Shown here piece after piece: positions 16,341 through 25,161 of a stretch of 64,000 nt of DNA. The notes under the pieces are model-generated. The model was not told where the DNA came from. It made no database searches and saw only the letters and a list, made by a program, of their open reading frames with translations. The stretch comes from Rugosimonospora acidiphila (GTDB taxonomy: Bacteria; Actinomycetota; Actinomycetes; Mycobacteriales; Micromonosporaceae). Each line of letters begins with the position of its first letter. Position 1 is the first letter of the stretch. The stretch spans positions 310,001-374,000 of the forward strand of contig NZ_BAABJQ010000006.1 in assembly GCF_039543385.1 (NCBI RefSeq). The letters are read 5' to 3'. The position numbers and the translations under genes were made by a program.

Positions 16341-17472
16341 CGGCGTCGAGCGTAGACCCGGCTCGCTCACCGGGCCCGGCTTGCTCGGCGTCTCGGGCGC
16401 GGAGCACCGGCGTCATGATCACCTTGACGGCCGCCGCCAGCGGGATGGCGATCAACGCGCCGATCAGGCCGAGGATGGTACCGCCGAGCAGCGCCGCCAG
16501 CAGCACCGCGAGCGCGGGTATCGCCACCGTGTTGCGCAGCACCCGGGGCGCGATCAGGTAGTTCTCCAGTTGCTGGTAGGCCAGGAAGAACAGGCCCAGC
16601 AGGACGGCGTGTGGCCACAGGTCGGTGGTGGCCAGCGCGACGATCACCCCCACCACCGCGCCGATCGCGGCGCCGACGAGCGGGATCAGGTCGGTGACCG
16701 CGACGAACACCGCCAGCGGCAGCGCGAACGGGATGCGCAAGATCTCCATCATGGCCAGCGACGACACGCCGGCGATCCCGGAGATGATCAGATTGCCGAT
16801 CATGTACGAGCCGACCTTGTCGATGACCACGTCCACCGCGTCGTCGACCGGCCGCCGGTACCGGCGGGAGAACAGCCGGACCACGTTGCGGCGCAGCCTC
16901 GGCAGGTCCGCCATGAAGTAGATGGTCAGCACCAGAACCAGCAGCCCGGAGATCAGCGCCCCGAAGAACTTCCGGGTGAACCCGAGGGCCTGCGCGCCCA
17001 GCCGGGCCGGCAGGTTCCGGGCCAGGTCGTCGATGGCGTTCTGGAGGTGGAACCGGCTCTCCAGCTTGCGCAGGCCCGGCGTGCTGCTCCGCAGGTGATT
17101 CAGGTACTGGGGGAAGTTGCTGGTCAACCGGCCGCTCTGCTGCACCAGGGGCGGGATGAACAGCATCAGCAGCCCGGCCACCACTATGAAGACGATCACG
17201 AGAATGATGAGCACCGCGTACGACCGCTTGACCCCCCGCCGGACCAACAGCCGCACCGGCGGGTCGAGGCTGATCGCGATGAACGCGGCGATGAGGATCT
17301 CGACCAGCACGTCCCGGACGGCGTAGACGATGTGGTACCCGAGGTAGATCGCCACCACCGCGATCCCGGCGGCCACCGTCCAGCGGAAGATCGTGCGGGG
17401 GCTCACCGGCTCCGGTGACCGGGGCTCCTCCTCCGCCTCCACGGACCTGGTCAGATCCTCTTCGCTGGCCAT
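16327..17472 (-). CDS. AI-2E family (PerM/YdiK) membrane permease
   Basis: 381 residues with the family's seven to eight helices: FRWTVAAGIAVVAIYLGY, a helix pair near VLVEILIAAFIAISLDPPVR, YAVLIILVIVFIVVAGLLMLF, then after an amphipathic loop GALISGLLVLVLTIYFMADL and several C-terminal helices (LIPLVGAAIGAVVGVIVAL, LGLFFLAYQQLENYLIAPRVL). The YQQxENYxxxPRV motif is characteristic. Members export small molecules (AI-2 in TqsA) or act as Na+/Li+-H+ antiporters; the substrate here is unknown. CACGCT ends 6 nt before the ATG, suggesting a leaderless mRNA that continues into dgt. Confidence 0.9.
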   Translation of the reverse strand: MASEEDLTRSVEAEEEPRSPEPVSPRTIFRWTVAAGIAVVAIYLGYHIVYAVRDVLVEILIAAFIAISLDPPVRLLVRRGVKRSYAVLIILVIVFIVVAGLLMLFIPPLVQQSGRLTSNFPQYLNHLRSSTPGLRKLESRFHLQNAIDDLARNLPARLGAQALGFTRKFFGALISGLLVLVLTIYFMADLPRLRRNVVRLFSRRYRRPVDDAVDVVIDKVGSYMIGNLIISGIAGVSSLAMMEILRIPFALPLAVFVAVTDLIPLVGAAIGAVVGVIVALATTDLWPHAVLLGLFFLAYQQLENYLIAPRVLRNTVAIPALAVLLAALLGGTILGLIGALIAIPLAAAVKVIMTPVLRARDAEQAGPGERAGSTLDADAPE

Positions 17473-17634
17473 GCGGGTAGCGTGACATGAACAGACAGTC
17501 GCCGCTGCTCACCTAGCGTAAGCGACCCGACCGGCAAGCGGGGCGCGCCACGGAACCGGCGGCTCGACACGCCGAACGGCCGAGGCCGGCCGGCGGTGGC
17601 CCACCCGCTCGGGCGGGGCCCGCCGGCCGGCCGA

Positions 17635-17988
17635 TCAGCGTTCCGGCCTCGACAGGATGCAGAACTCGTTGCCCTCGGGGTCGGCCAGCACTATGCGGCT
17701 CGGCGCCCGGCCGGTCCGCCCCATGTCCACGTGCCGGGCACCCATGTCCAGCAGCCGCTCCAGCTCTGCGTCCCGGTCGTCCGGGTCGAGCTCGATGTGC
17801 AGCCGGCTGCTGTCCGGCTTCACGTTCGGCACCCGCGTGAACAGCAGCCTAGGGCTGTCGTCGCGGCCGATGACCACCTCACCGGACGCCTCACGTAGCA
17901 GTCGGAAGTCCAGCACCTGGGCCCACCAACGGGCTAGCCGGTTGGGGTCCATCGCATCGACGACGACGGTGCACCACCGGCTGCTCAT
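17635..17988 (-). CDS. VOC-superfamily glyoxalase-like protein
   Basis: 117 residues of paired beta-alpha-beta-beta-beta modules: CTVVVDAMDPNRLARWWAQVL at the N-terminus and RIVLADPEGNEFCIL at the end, typical of the Glyoxalase_6-like small VOC group. RLHIELDP holds a possible metal ligand. These proteins act as dioxygenases, isomerases or drug-binding proteins; no substrate can be assigned. GGAGG lies 5 nt before the ATG. It is flanked by GC-rich non-coding stretches and transcribed alone. Confidence 0.8.
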   Translation of the reverse strand: MSSRWCTVVVDAMDPNRLARWWAQVLDFRLLREASGEVVIGRDDSPRLLFTRVPNVKPDSSRLHIELDPDDRDAELERLLDMGARHVDMGRTGRAPSRIVLADPEGNEFCILSRPER

Positions 17989-18087
17989 GCGTACCTCCGC
18001 GTTGGCCTTCGATGTCCGGCTCAGGTTACGCGCCGGGCGCCCCGGCCACTCACCCGGACGGGCGGGGGCGCCCTGTGCCGCGCGGCC

Positions 18088-20766
18088 TCAGCGGCTGTCC
18101 GACCCGACCGCCTCGATCGCGGCACGGCCCGCCTCCAGCCGGGCAACCGGTACCCGGAACGGCGAACACGATACGTAGTCCAGCCCCACCTCGTGGAAGA
18201 AGTGCACCGAGTCCGGATCCCCGCCGTGCTCGCCGCACACGCCAATCTTGAGGTTGGGCCGGATCGCCCGGCTGTCCTGCACCGCGATCCTGATCAGCCG
18301 GCCCACCCCGTCCCGGTCGATCGACTCGAACGGGGAGACCCGGAAGATCCCCAGATCCAGGTACCGCGAGAAGAAGGATGCCTCCACGTCGTCCCGGGAG
18401 AAGCCCCAACCCATCTGGGTCAGGTCGTTGGTGCCGAAGGAGAAGAACTCCGCCGCCTGAGCGATCTCCCCTGCGGTCAGCGCCGCCCGGGGCACCTCGA
18501 TCATCGTTCCGATCAGCGCCTCCGGGGCGTCGCTCACCTCGGCGAGTACGGTCAGCGCCTCGGCCCTGACGGTCTCCAGCTCCTGTACGGCGCCGACCAG
18601 CGGCACCATGATCTCCGGGTGCGGGTCGCCACCGGCAAGCCTGACCGACGCCGCCGCCTCGGCGATCGCCCGCACCTGCATGGCGAACAGCCCCGGAATG
18701 ACCAGTCCCAGCCGCACGCCGCGCAGGCCGAGCATCGGGTTCTGCTCGTGCATCCGGCGCACCGCCGCGAGCAGCTTGCGGTCGCGCCTCGACTCCTCGC
18801 CGCGCTCCTGCGCCACCGCCACCCGCACGGACAGCTCCTCCAGCGACGGCAGGAACTCGTGCAGCGGCGGGTCGATCAGGCGGATCGTCACCGGCAGCCC
18901 CGCCATCTCGGTGAGGATCCCCTCGAAGTCCTTGCGCTGCAACGGAAGCAGCGCATCGAGCGCAAGCTGGCGATCCTCGTCGGTGTCGGCCAGGATCAGC
19001 GCCTCCACCAGCTCACGGCGCTCGCCGAGGAACATGTGCTCGGTGCGGCACAGCCCGATGCCCTGGGCGCCGAAGCGCCGTGACCGGGCCGCGTCCTCGG
19101 GGGTGTCCGCGTTGGCGCGCACCCGCAGCCGGCGCCGCTCGTCGGCGTGGGTCAGCAGCCGGTGCACCGCCGCCACCAGCGGGTCGTCGCCGATCTCGCC
19201 GGTCTCGAAGTACCGCACCACCGGCGAGTCCTGCACCGGCACCTCACCCAGGTAGATCTTCCCGGTGGTGCCGTCGATCGAGATGAGGTCGCCGTCGGCC
19301 ACCGTCGTGCCGTCCACTGTGAACTGTCCACTCGGGACATCCACATCCAGCGAGTCGGCGCCGCACACGCACGTCTTGCCCATCCCCCGCGCCACCACCG
19401 CCGCGTGACTGGTCTTGCCGCCCCGCGAGGTCAGCACTCCACGGGCGGCGATGATGCCCGGCAGGTCGTCCGGGTTGGTCTCCCGCCGGACCAGGATCAC
19501 CCGCTCGCCGTCGGCGGCCAGCCGCACGGCGCGGTCGGTGTCGAACACCGCCTTGCCCACCGCCGCGCCCGGCGACGCGCCCACGCCGCGGGCCAGCTGC
19601 TCGGGGGCGGCGGACAGGTCGAAGGTGGGGAACATGAGCTGCACCAGTTGGGCGCCGTTGACCCGCCGCACCGCCTCGTCGAGATCGATCACGCCCTCGT
19701 CGACCAGTTGGCTGGCGATGATGAACGCCGCCGCCGGGGTGCGCTTGCCCACCCGGGTCTGCAGCAGCCACAGCTTGCCGCGCTCGATGGTGAACTCGAT
19801 GTCGCACAGGTCGCGGTAGTGGCCCTCAAGGGCCGCCATGGCCCGCATCAGGTCGTCGAAGCCCGCCTTGTCCAGGCGCTCCAAATCCTCTAGGGAGACC
19901 GTGTTGCGGATGCCGGCCACCACGTCCTCGCCCTGCGCGTTGGCCAGGTAGTCGCCGTACACGCCCTGGCGCCCGGTAGCCGGGTCGCGGGTGAACGCCA
20001 CCCCGGTGCCCGAGTCCCCGCCCAGGTTGCCGAAGACCATCGCCACCACGTTGACCGCCGTACCCAGGTCGGACGGGATCCGCTCCTGCCGCCGGTACAG
20101 CACGGCACGCTCGGCGTTCCAGGACTCGAAGACCGCGCGGATGGCCAGCTCCAGCTGCTCGCGCGGGTCCTGCGGGAACTGGCGGCCGGCGTGGCGGGAG
20201 AACACCTCCTTGAAGGCGGTCACCAGCTCGCGCAGGTCGTCGGCGTCCAGGTCCAGGTCCGACCGCGTACCCCTGGCGCGCTTCGCCTCGTCCAGCACCT
20301 TCTCGAACGCCCCGGCGGGTACGTCGCACACGGTCCGGCCGAACATCTGGATGAGGCGCCGGTACGAGTCCCAGGCGAACCGCTCGCCGGCCTCGCCGGC
20401 CTGCGCGGCCAGCCCGCGCACCGACTCGTCGGTCAGACCGACGTTGAGCACGGTCTCCATCATGCCGGGCATGGAGAATTTCGCCCCGGAGCGCACCGAG
20501 ACGAGCAGCGGATCGGACGGGTCACCGAGCCGCCGACCCATCGTGCCTTCCAGCTTCAAAAGGTGTTCGTCGATCTCGTCGGCCAATTTCGGAGGCTGAC
20601 TGCCGGTCGCCAGGTACGCCCGGCAGGCGTCCGTCGTGATGGTGAATCCAGGTGGCACTGGCAAACCGAGATTGGTCATCTCGGCGAGGTTCGCACCCTT
20701 ACCGCCGAGCAGGTCGTTGAGGCCTTTGTTGCCCTCTGAGAAGTCGTAGACGTATTTCTCGGTCAT
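18088..20766 (-). CDS. ppdK: Pyruvate, phosphate dikinase
   Basis: 892 residues, the normal full length. The N-terminal ATP-grasp nucleotide-binding domain begins KYVYDFSEGNKGLNDLLGGKGANLAEM; the central swivelling phosphohistidine domain has GGKTSHAAVVARGMGK (His near 454); the C-terminal PEP/pyruvate barrel ends with GEHGGDPDSVHFFHEVGL and a catalytic Cys near 867 (DYVSCSPFRVPVARL). It catalyses ATP + phosphate + pyruvate to AMP + PPi + PEP, setting the PEP/pyruvate balance in gluconeogenesis. The leader of more than 100 nt carries hairpins, and farther upstream there is a CebR-type operator, so sugar-responsive control is possible (inference). Confidence 0.97.
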   Translation of the reverse strand: MTEKYVYDFSEGNKGLNDLLGGKGANLAEMTNLGLPVPPGFTITTDACRAYLATGSQPPKLADEIDEHLLKLEGTMGRRLGDPSDPLLVSVRSGAKFSMPGMMETVLNVGLTDESVRGLAAQAGEAGERFAWDSYRRLIQMFGRTVCDVPAGAFEKVLDEAKRARGTRSDLDLDADDLRELVTAFKEVFSRHAGRQFPQDPREQLELAIRAVFESWNAERAVLYRRQERIPSDLGTAVNVVAMVFGNLGGDSGTGVAFTRDPATGRQGVYGDYLANAQGEDVVAGIRNTVSLEDLERLDKAGFDDLMRAMAALEGHYRDLCDIEFTIERGKLWLLQTRVGKRTPAAAFIIASQLVDEGVIDLDEAVRRVNGAQLVQLMFPTFDLSAAPEQLARGVGASPGAAVGKAVFDTDRAVRLAADGERVILVRRETNPDDLPGIIAARGVLTSRGGKTSHAAVVARGMGKTCVCGADSLDVDVPSGQFTVDGTTVADGDLISIDGTTGKIYLGEVPVQDSPVVRYFETGEIGDDPLVAAVHRLLTHADERRRLRVRANADTPEDAARSRRFGAQGIGLCRTEHMFLGERRELVEALILADTDEDRQLALDALLPLQRKDFEGILTEMAGLPVTIRLIDPPLHEFLPSLEELSVRVAVAQERGEESRRDRKLLAAVRRMHEQNPMLGLRGVRLGLVIPGLFAMQVRAIAEAAASVRLAGGDPHPEIMVPLVGAVQELETVRAEALTVLAEVSDAPEALIGTMIEVPRAALTAGEIAQAAEFFSFGTNDLTQMGWGFSRDDVEASFFSRYLDLGIFRVSPFESIDRDGVGRLIRIAVQDSRAIRPNLKIGVCGEHGGDPDSVHFFHEVGLDYVSCSPFRVPVARLEAGRAAIEAVGSDSR

Positions 20767-20962
20767 GCTGGCCCTACCCTCTCCCGGCAGGCGTCAAGCC
20801 CACCGCCTGTGGCGGTTTACCGGCTTACCGCACCCCCAACGCTGTGCGTTAGGTAAGTGGTACCCCGGATGTAGGGCCGGACACTAGGGCAGTTCTCACT
20901 ACTGCAACACCTGGCGTGATTATTGGCACACGGACCCCACTAATCACGTCCGTACCATTCTG

Positions 20963-20976
20963 AGGGAGCGCTCCCA
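20963..20976. promoter_or_regulatory. CebR/CelR-type LacI-family operator
   Basis: AGGGAGCGCTCCCA matches 13 of 14 bases of the cellobiose-repressor box TGGGAGCGCTCCCA known from Streptomyces CebR and Thermobifida CelR. The 12-bp core (20964-20975) is a perfect palindrome. Confidence 0.65.
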
Positions 20977-20994
20977 TGCGCACTATTGCGCATG
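20975..20994. promoter_or_regulatory. Second palindrome next to the CebR-like box
   Basis: CATGCGCA-ctat-TGCGCATG, a perfect inverted repeat with 8-bp arms and a 4-nt centre, abutting the CebR-like site. It could be a second operator or a hairpin; the binding protein is unknown. Confidence 0.45.
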
Positions 20995-21284
20995 AGCACT
21001 CATTCCTTGCCTGCGTGATTGATTCGACAATTAAATTCGATTGACTTTTAGCGACCGGCGGTCATTCCCTGGCGGCGATCAAGGTTTTTGGCCGCACGAC
21101 CCGACCCACCGGCCCCCAGCCGGGCTGGTCCGACCACGCCGACCGGGCGGGTCGGACCACCCCGACCGGGCGGGTCGGACACCGTGGCCGGCGGTCGCGC
21201 CGGGCCGGTCGCGGCCGGGTGACCGTCCGCACCATCGCCGATCGAGATGTGGCGTTGCCCGCCCGGCATGCGATCCTCGAAGGC

Positions 21285-22427
21285 GTGACCGCAACGCTGA
21301 CCGAGCCGACCGCCGGCCTGAGCCTGGGCCGGTTCGGCGTCGACCCGCCCGTGGTGCTCGCCCCGATGGCGGGCGTTACCAACGTGGCGTTCCGCCGGCT
21401 GTGCCGCGAGCAGGGCGCGGGCATCTACGTCTGCGAGATGGTGATGACCCGGGCGCTGGTCGAGCGCAACCCCAAGACGCTGCGGATGATCGCGTTCGGC
21501 GCCGAGGAGCGGCCTCGCAGCCTCCAGCTCTACGGCGTGGACCCGGAGACCACCGCCGCGGCGGTGCGGATGATCGTGGACGAGGACCTGGCCGACCACA
21601 TCGACCTCAACTTCGGCTGTTCGGTGCCCCGGGTCACCCGCAAGGGCGGCGGCGCCGCGCTGCCCTGGAAGCGGCGCCTGTTCGGGCGCCTCATCGCGGA
21701 CGCGGTGACGGCCGCCGGGGACCTTCCGGTGACCGTGAAGATGCGCAAGGGCATCGACGACGACCACCTGACCTACGTGGAGGCCGGGCTGATCGCACAG
21801 GACGCCGGCGCGGCCTGGGTCGCGTTGCACGCCCGCACCGCGGCCGAGCGCTACTCCGGCTCGGCCGACTGGGACGCGATCGCCGCCCTGAAGCAGGCGC
21901 TGGACGTGCCGGTGCTGGGCAACGGGGACATCTGGGAAGCCGACGACGCGCTGCGGATGATGCGCACCACCGGCTGCGACGGGGTGGTGATCGGGCGCGG
22001 CTGCCTGGGCCGGCCCTGGCTGTTCGCGGATCTGGCCAGCGCCATGCGGGGCGGGACCGAGCGGGTCCTGCCCCGACTCGGTGAGGTGGCCGCGGTCATG
22101 AGCCGGCACGCGCGGCTGCTGGTCGAGTGGATGGGGGTCGAGGCCGACGGGGTGGTCGACTTCCGCAAGCACGTCGCCTGGTACCTCAAGGGCTTCCCGG
22201 TCGGCTCCGACCTGCGCCGATCGATGGCGGTGGCCTCGTCGCTGGCCGAACTCGACGGCCTGCTGGGCGAGCTGGACGCGGACGCGCCGTACCCGACGGC
22301 GATCCTGGGCCAGCCACGAGGGCGCACCAACTCCCCCGGTCGGGTGGTGCTGCCGGAGGGCTGGCTCGCCGACCGCGACGACGACGCGGTGCCCGAGGGC
22401 GCCGAGATCGAGGGGTCCGGCGGCTGA
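21285..22427 (+). CDS. dusB: tRNA-dihydrouridine synthase (DusB-type)
   Basis: 380 residues. The FMN-binding TIM-barrel start VDPPVVLAPMAGVTN, the tRNA/flavin motif DLNFGCSVPRVTRKGGGAALPW, catalytic-region MRKGIDD and DGVVIGRGCLGRPWLF are those of DusB. It reduces uridine to dihydrouridine in the D-loop of tRNA using NADPH. The GTG at 21285 fits the family's N-terminal length; a GTG at 21219 would add 22 residues. A strong bidirectional hairpin follows the stop. Confidence 0.92.
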   Translation: MTATLTEPTAGLSLGRFGVDPPVVLAPMAGVTNVAFRRLCREQGAGIYVCEMVMTRALVERNPKTLRMIAFGAEERPRSLQLYGVDPETTAAAVRMIVDEDLADHIDLNFGCSVPRVTRKGGGAALPWKRRLFGRLIADAVTAAGDLPVTVKMRKGIDDDHLTYVEAGLIAQDAGAAWVALHARTAAERYSGSADWDAIAALKQALDVPVLGNGDIWEADDALRMMRTTGCDGVVIGRGCLGRPWLFADLASAMRGGTERVLPRLGEVAAVMSRHARLLVEWMGVEADGVVDFRKHVAWYLKGFPVGSDLRRSMAVASSLAELDGLLGELDADAPYPTAILGQPRGRTNSPGRVVLPEGWLADRDDDAVPEGAEIEGSGG

Positions 22428-22437
22428 GCCGCCCCGG

Positions 22438-22471
22438 CGTTCGGGTGCGGGCGGCGAGCCCGACCCGAACG
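22438..22471. terminator. Bidirectional terminator between convergent dusB and asnB
   Basis: CGTTCGGGT (22438-22446) pairs with ACCCGAACG (22463-22471), continued by CGGGC/GCCCG with a 5-nt loop; a single bulged G. A 14-bp interrupted stem between two convergent genes. Confidence 0.75.
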
Positions 22472-22530
22472 GCGCCGGCGCAACCCGGACGACGCAACCC
22501 GGACGACCCAGCCGGCGCGACCCGGACGGC

Positions 22531-24156
22531 TCAGCCCGCCGGCTCGACCACCCGCTCCGTGGGCTCCGCGGCCGGCGGCACCGCGGCCAGCTGCTTGCGC
22601 CGCAGCATTCCCCGTGCGTTCCAGCGCAGTGCGCCGGCCAGATCGCGGGCGTGCTCCAGCAGCGTGTAGTCCTGCCGGGCCGCGTTCTCGGCGATCGCCC
22701 GGTCCAGATCGTTGCCGCACCTCATCAGCACGCTGTCGAAGTCGCGACGCACCGGCTCCAGCAGGTCGTAGCCCAATTCCCGGTGCAGCCGGGCGAACCG
22801 CGGCTTATAGAGCCGGGCCCGATCGTGCAGGCCGGTGGAGTATGACATCGGGTTCTTCGGCCGCCGCCTGATGTAGTCCGGCAGCAGATCGGCGAACGCC
22901 TCGCGGACTATCCACTTCTCCTGGCCGTCGCGCAGCTTCAGGCTCAGCGGCAGGCGCATGGCCAGCTCGACGAGCGCCGGGTCGAGGAACGGTACCCTCG
23001 CCTCCACGCCCTGGCCCATGCTGGTCCGGTCCACCCGCTGCAGCTCGGTGCGGTACAGGTTGGCGATCTTGTGAAGGAACAGCCGGCGGGCCGAGTCCGG
23101 ACCGACCTCGTGATACATCGGGTACCCGCCGAACAGCTCGTCCGAGCCGTCGCCGGTGAGCACCACCTTCACGCCCAGCTCGTGGACCCGCCGGAACAGC
23201 GGCACGGACACCACCGCGTTGATGATGTCGCCGTACTCGGTCAGCTCCGCCATCCGGATGGCCTCGCGGATCTCGTCCGCCCTTACGTCGCGCGGGCGCA
23301 GCTCGATGATCTCGTGAGGCACGCCCAGCTCCGCGGTCAGCCGCCGGGCGTAGGCCAGGTCGGGGCTGTCCGGCGTACCGACCGTGAACGCCACGCAGTC
23401 CGGGTGCTCGCGGTGCACGTTGAGCAGGGTCAGCGAGCTGTCCAGGCCGCCGGAGAGGATGACGCCCACGGTGAGGTCGGTGTCGACCCGGACCCGGATG
23501 GCGTCCTCGATGGCGGAGCGCACCAGCGCGGCGGCCTCGCCCGGATCCTCGATCCGCGGCTGCCCCTCACCCAACCGGGCCAGGTCGACGTACGGGCGCA
23601 GCGCCGGGTCGCCCCGTCCCGACCACCAGCCGTGGTGGCCCGGCGGTACCTCGTGGATGGCCGCGCCGACCGGTACCAGCGCCTTGGCCTCCGAGGCGAC
23701 GTAGAGCCGACCGGCGGCCCGGGACCAGTACAGCGGCTTCACGCCGAGCGGGTCCCGGGCCAGGTAGACCCGCCCGCTGTCGCGGTCCGCGATGGCGAAG
23801 GCGAACTCGCCCCGGAACCGGCCGACCGCCCCCGGCCCCCACTGCCGGAACGCCTCCAGCACCACCTCGGTGTCGCCGTCCGAGCGGGCCGGGCCGCAGC
23901 CGGCCGCGAGCTCGGCCCGCAGCTGCTTGTGGTTGAAGACCTCGCCGTTGTAGCACAGGGTCAGCCGCCCGTCCCGGGACCGCCACGGCTGCGCCGCGCG
24001 ATCCCGGTCGACGATGCGCAGCCGCTGGACCCCGGCCAGCAGCCCGTCCTCGATGAGCGTCTCCTCGACCTCGCCGCGCGGGCGCAGGCACGCCATCAGG
24101 TGCTCGAACTCGGCGCGCTGGCCCCCCGGCCCGGCGACGAGGACTATCCCGCACAT
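22531..24156 (-). CDS. asnB: Asparagine-synthetase-type glutamine amidotransferase
   Basis: 541 residues. It starts MCGIV, so Cys2 is the N-terminal glutaminase nucleophile, with CYNGEVFNH and the SDGDTEVVLEAF motif of class II amidotransferases. The synthetase half has the PP-loop SGGLDSS and TGDGSDELFGGYPMY, the beta-aspartyl-AMP site. The canonical reaction is aspartate + glutamine + ATP to asparagine; relatives instead amidate peptidoglycan precursors (LtsA) or natural products. The start lies one base after the stop of the M15-like gene, so the two are expressed together. The genuine substrate cannot be decided from sequence. Confidence 0.92.
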   Translation of the reverse strand: MCGIVLVAGPGGQRAEFEHLMACLRPRGEVEETLIEDGLLAGVQRLRIVDRDRAAQPWRSRDGRLTLCYNGEVFNHKQLRAELAAGCGPARSDGDTEVVLEAFRQWGPGAVGRFRGEFAFAIADRDSGRVYLARDPLGVKPLYWSRAAGRLYVASEAKALVPVGAAIHEVPPGHHGWWSGRGDPALRPYVDLARLGEGQPRIEDPGEAAALVRSAIEDAIRVRVDTDLTVGVILSGGLDSSLTLLNVHREHPDCVAFTVGTPDSPDLAYARRLTAELGVPHEIIELRPRDVRADEIREAIRMAELTEYGDIINAVVSVPLFRRVHELGVKVVLTGDGSDELFGGYPMYHEVGPDSARRLFLHKIANLYRTELQRVDRTSMGQGVEARVPFLDPALVELAMRLPLSLKLRDGQEKWIVREAFADLLPDYIRRRPKNPMSYSTGLHDRARLYKPRFARLHRELGYDLLEPVRRDFDSVLMRCGNDLDRAIAENAARQDYTLLEHARDLAGALRWNARGMLRRKQLAAVPPAAEPTERVVEPAG

Positions 24157-24157
24157 G

Positions 24158-25153
24158 TCAGCCTGCCGGCGCGACGGCCTCGCGGCGCAGCCGCGCGGCG
24201 GTCTCGGGGCTCAGGCACACGTGCCAGACCTGGCCCTCGTCGATCACGTTGACGTCACCCGCCGCCCGGTGCTCGAACAGCAGCCGTTGCAGGGCCCCGT
24301 GTGCCTCGAACCGGCGCATCCAGGTCATCTCCAGGTCCATGGCGTACCCGACGCAGTGCGCGCTGGGCAGCACCGTCACGTAGCCGAGGCCGCGCAGGTG
24401 GTTCTGGTGCTCGACGCTGCGCGCCATGCTGTTGACCCACAACGGTGGCGCGTCGGCGCCACAGGCCGCGAGGAACTGCACGGCCAGCCCGTTGAGCCAG
24501 GCCACCGCCTCCGGCCGGGCGTATGGGAACCGCATCCCGGCGGTGTGCGGTGTGCGGTGCGGCCATACCCGCCGCTCCGCCCTGCGCAGCGCCCGGCCGG
24601 TCAGGCCGCGCGGCTGCCGGCGGTACCGGAACCGCAGCGCCCCGTCGCGACGCAGCGCGGCCAGGCTCACCAGGTCGGGCGAGTGCGTCACGTCGGCCCG
24701 GGTCAGGTACGGGTCGAGGTGTCCCCACCACGCGACGTCGACCTGCGACTGCAGGTACACCCGCATCCAGTTGCTCAGGTCCTCGATCGGGCGCTCTTCG
24801 GTCCGGAAGTTCCAGATCTCGCGCAGCAGGTTCTGGGCGACGGACTGCGGGCCGCCCGGCGTGCGCGACAGCACCGCGTCGCACTCCCGACCGGTGACCC
24901 GCTCGTGAATCGCGCCCGCCGTCTTGACCGCGCCGTCCGGCCCGGCATGGCCGTCGAGCACGGCGAGCAGGTCGGTGACCGCCTCGCGGTAGGTGGCGAG
25001 TTCGGCGACGGAGGCACCCGGGTCGGCGGACAGCACCGCCGCGGCCTCCACGCCGGCTGGGGTGGAACCAGATTGCAGATCCCGTCCAATGGTTGCCAAG
25101 GTCAAATCATCCCCAATCAACTGGTACGGGCACATCTGGGGCCAAGCTAGCAT
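24158..25153 (-). CDS. M15/DUF5715-like putative metallopeptidase
   Basis: 331 residues with no signal peptide. The C-terminal third has the ligand pattern of M15 D-Ala carboxypeptidases: RSVEHQNHL, PSAHCVGYAMDLEM (H-x6-D) and, after a helix, NVIDEGQVWHVCLSP (final His). The first 180 residues are helical with no recognised domain. It could be a zinc peptidase or amidase acting on a peptidyl intermediate. It is the first gene of a two-gene operon with asnB (1-nt gap). A TGAATT box ends 7 nt before the ATG, and an 18-bp palindrome lies just upstream. An ATG at 25135 is an alternative start. Confidence 0.6.
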   Translation of the reverse strand: MLAWPQMCPYQLIGDDLTLATIGRDLQSGSTPAGVEAAAVLSADPGASVAELATYREAVTDLLAVLDGHAGPDGAVKTAGAIHERVTGRECDAVLSRTPGGPQSVAQNLLREIWNFRTEERPIEDLSNWMRVYLQSQVDVAWWGHLDPYLTRADVTHSPDLVSLAALRRDGALRFRYRRQPRGLTGRALRRAERRVWPHRTPHTAGMRFPYARPEAVAWLNGLAVQFLAACGADAPPLWVNSMARSVEHQNHLRGLGYVTVLPSAHCVGYAMDLEMTWMRRFEAHGALQRLLFEHRAAGDVNVIDEGQVWHVCLSPETAARLRREAVAPAG

Positions 25154-25161
25154 TCGGCTTA

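Larger units (their letters stand above)
20767..21284. other. 518-nt intergenic region between ppdK and dusB
   Basis: No coding sequence seen. It is locally AT-richer than its surroundings (about 20910-21060). It contains, left to right: two hairpins in the ppdK leader (20802-20816 and 20839-20851), a possible minus-strand promoter (TTGCAG 20902-20907, TAGTGT 20881-20886, short 15-bp spacer), an inverted repeat GTGATTA/TAATCAC (20916-20922, 20941-20947), a CebR-like palindrome (20964-20975), a second palindrome (20975-20994), and a 23-bp-period repeat near 21139-21180. Confidence 0.7.

Noticed and set aside
15006..16355. 449-codon frame on the plus strand opposite dgt
   Set aside because: His/Arg/Val-rich shadow of dgt; dgt shows clear family motifs.
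21219..21284. Upstream GTG (21219) as dusB start
   Set aside because: Adds 22 residues not seen in the family; GTG 21285 gives the usual N-terminus, though 21219 cannot be fully excluded.
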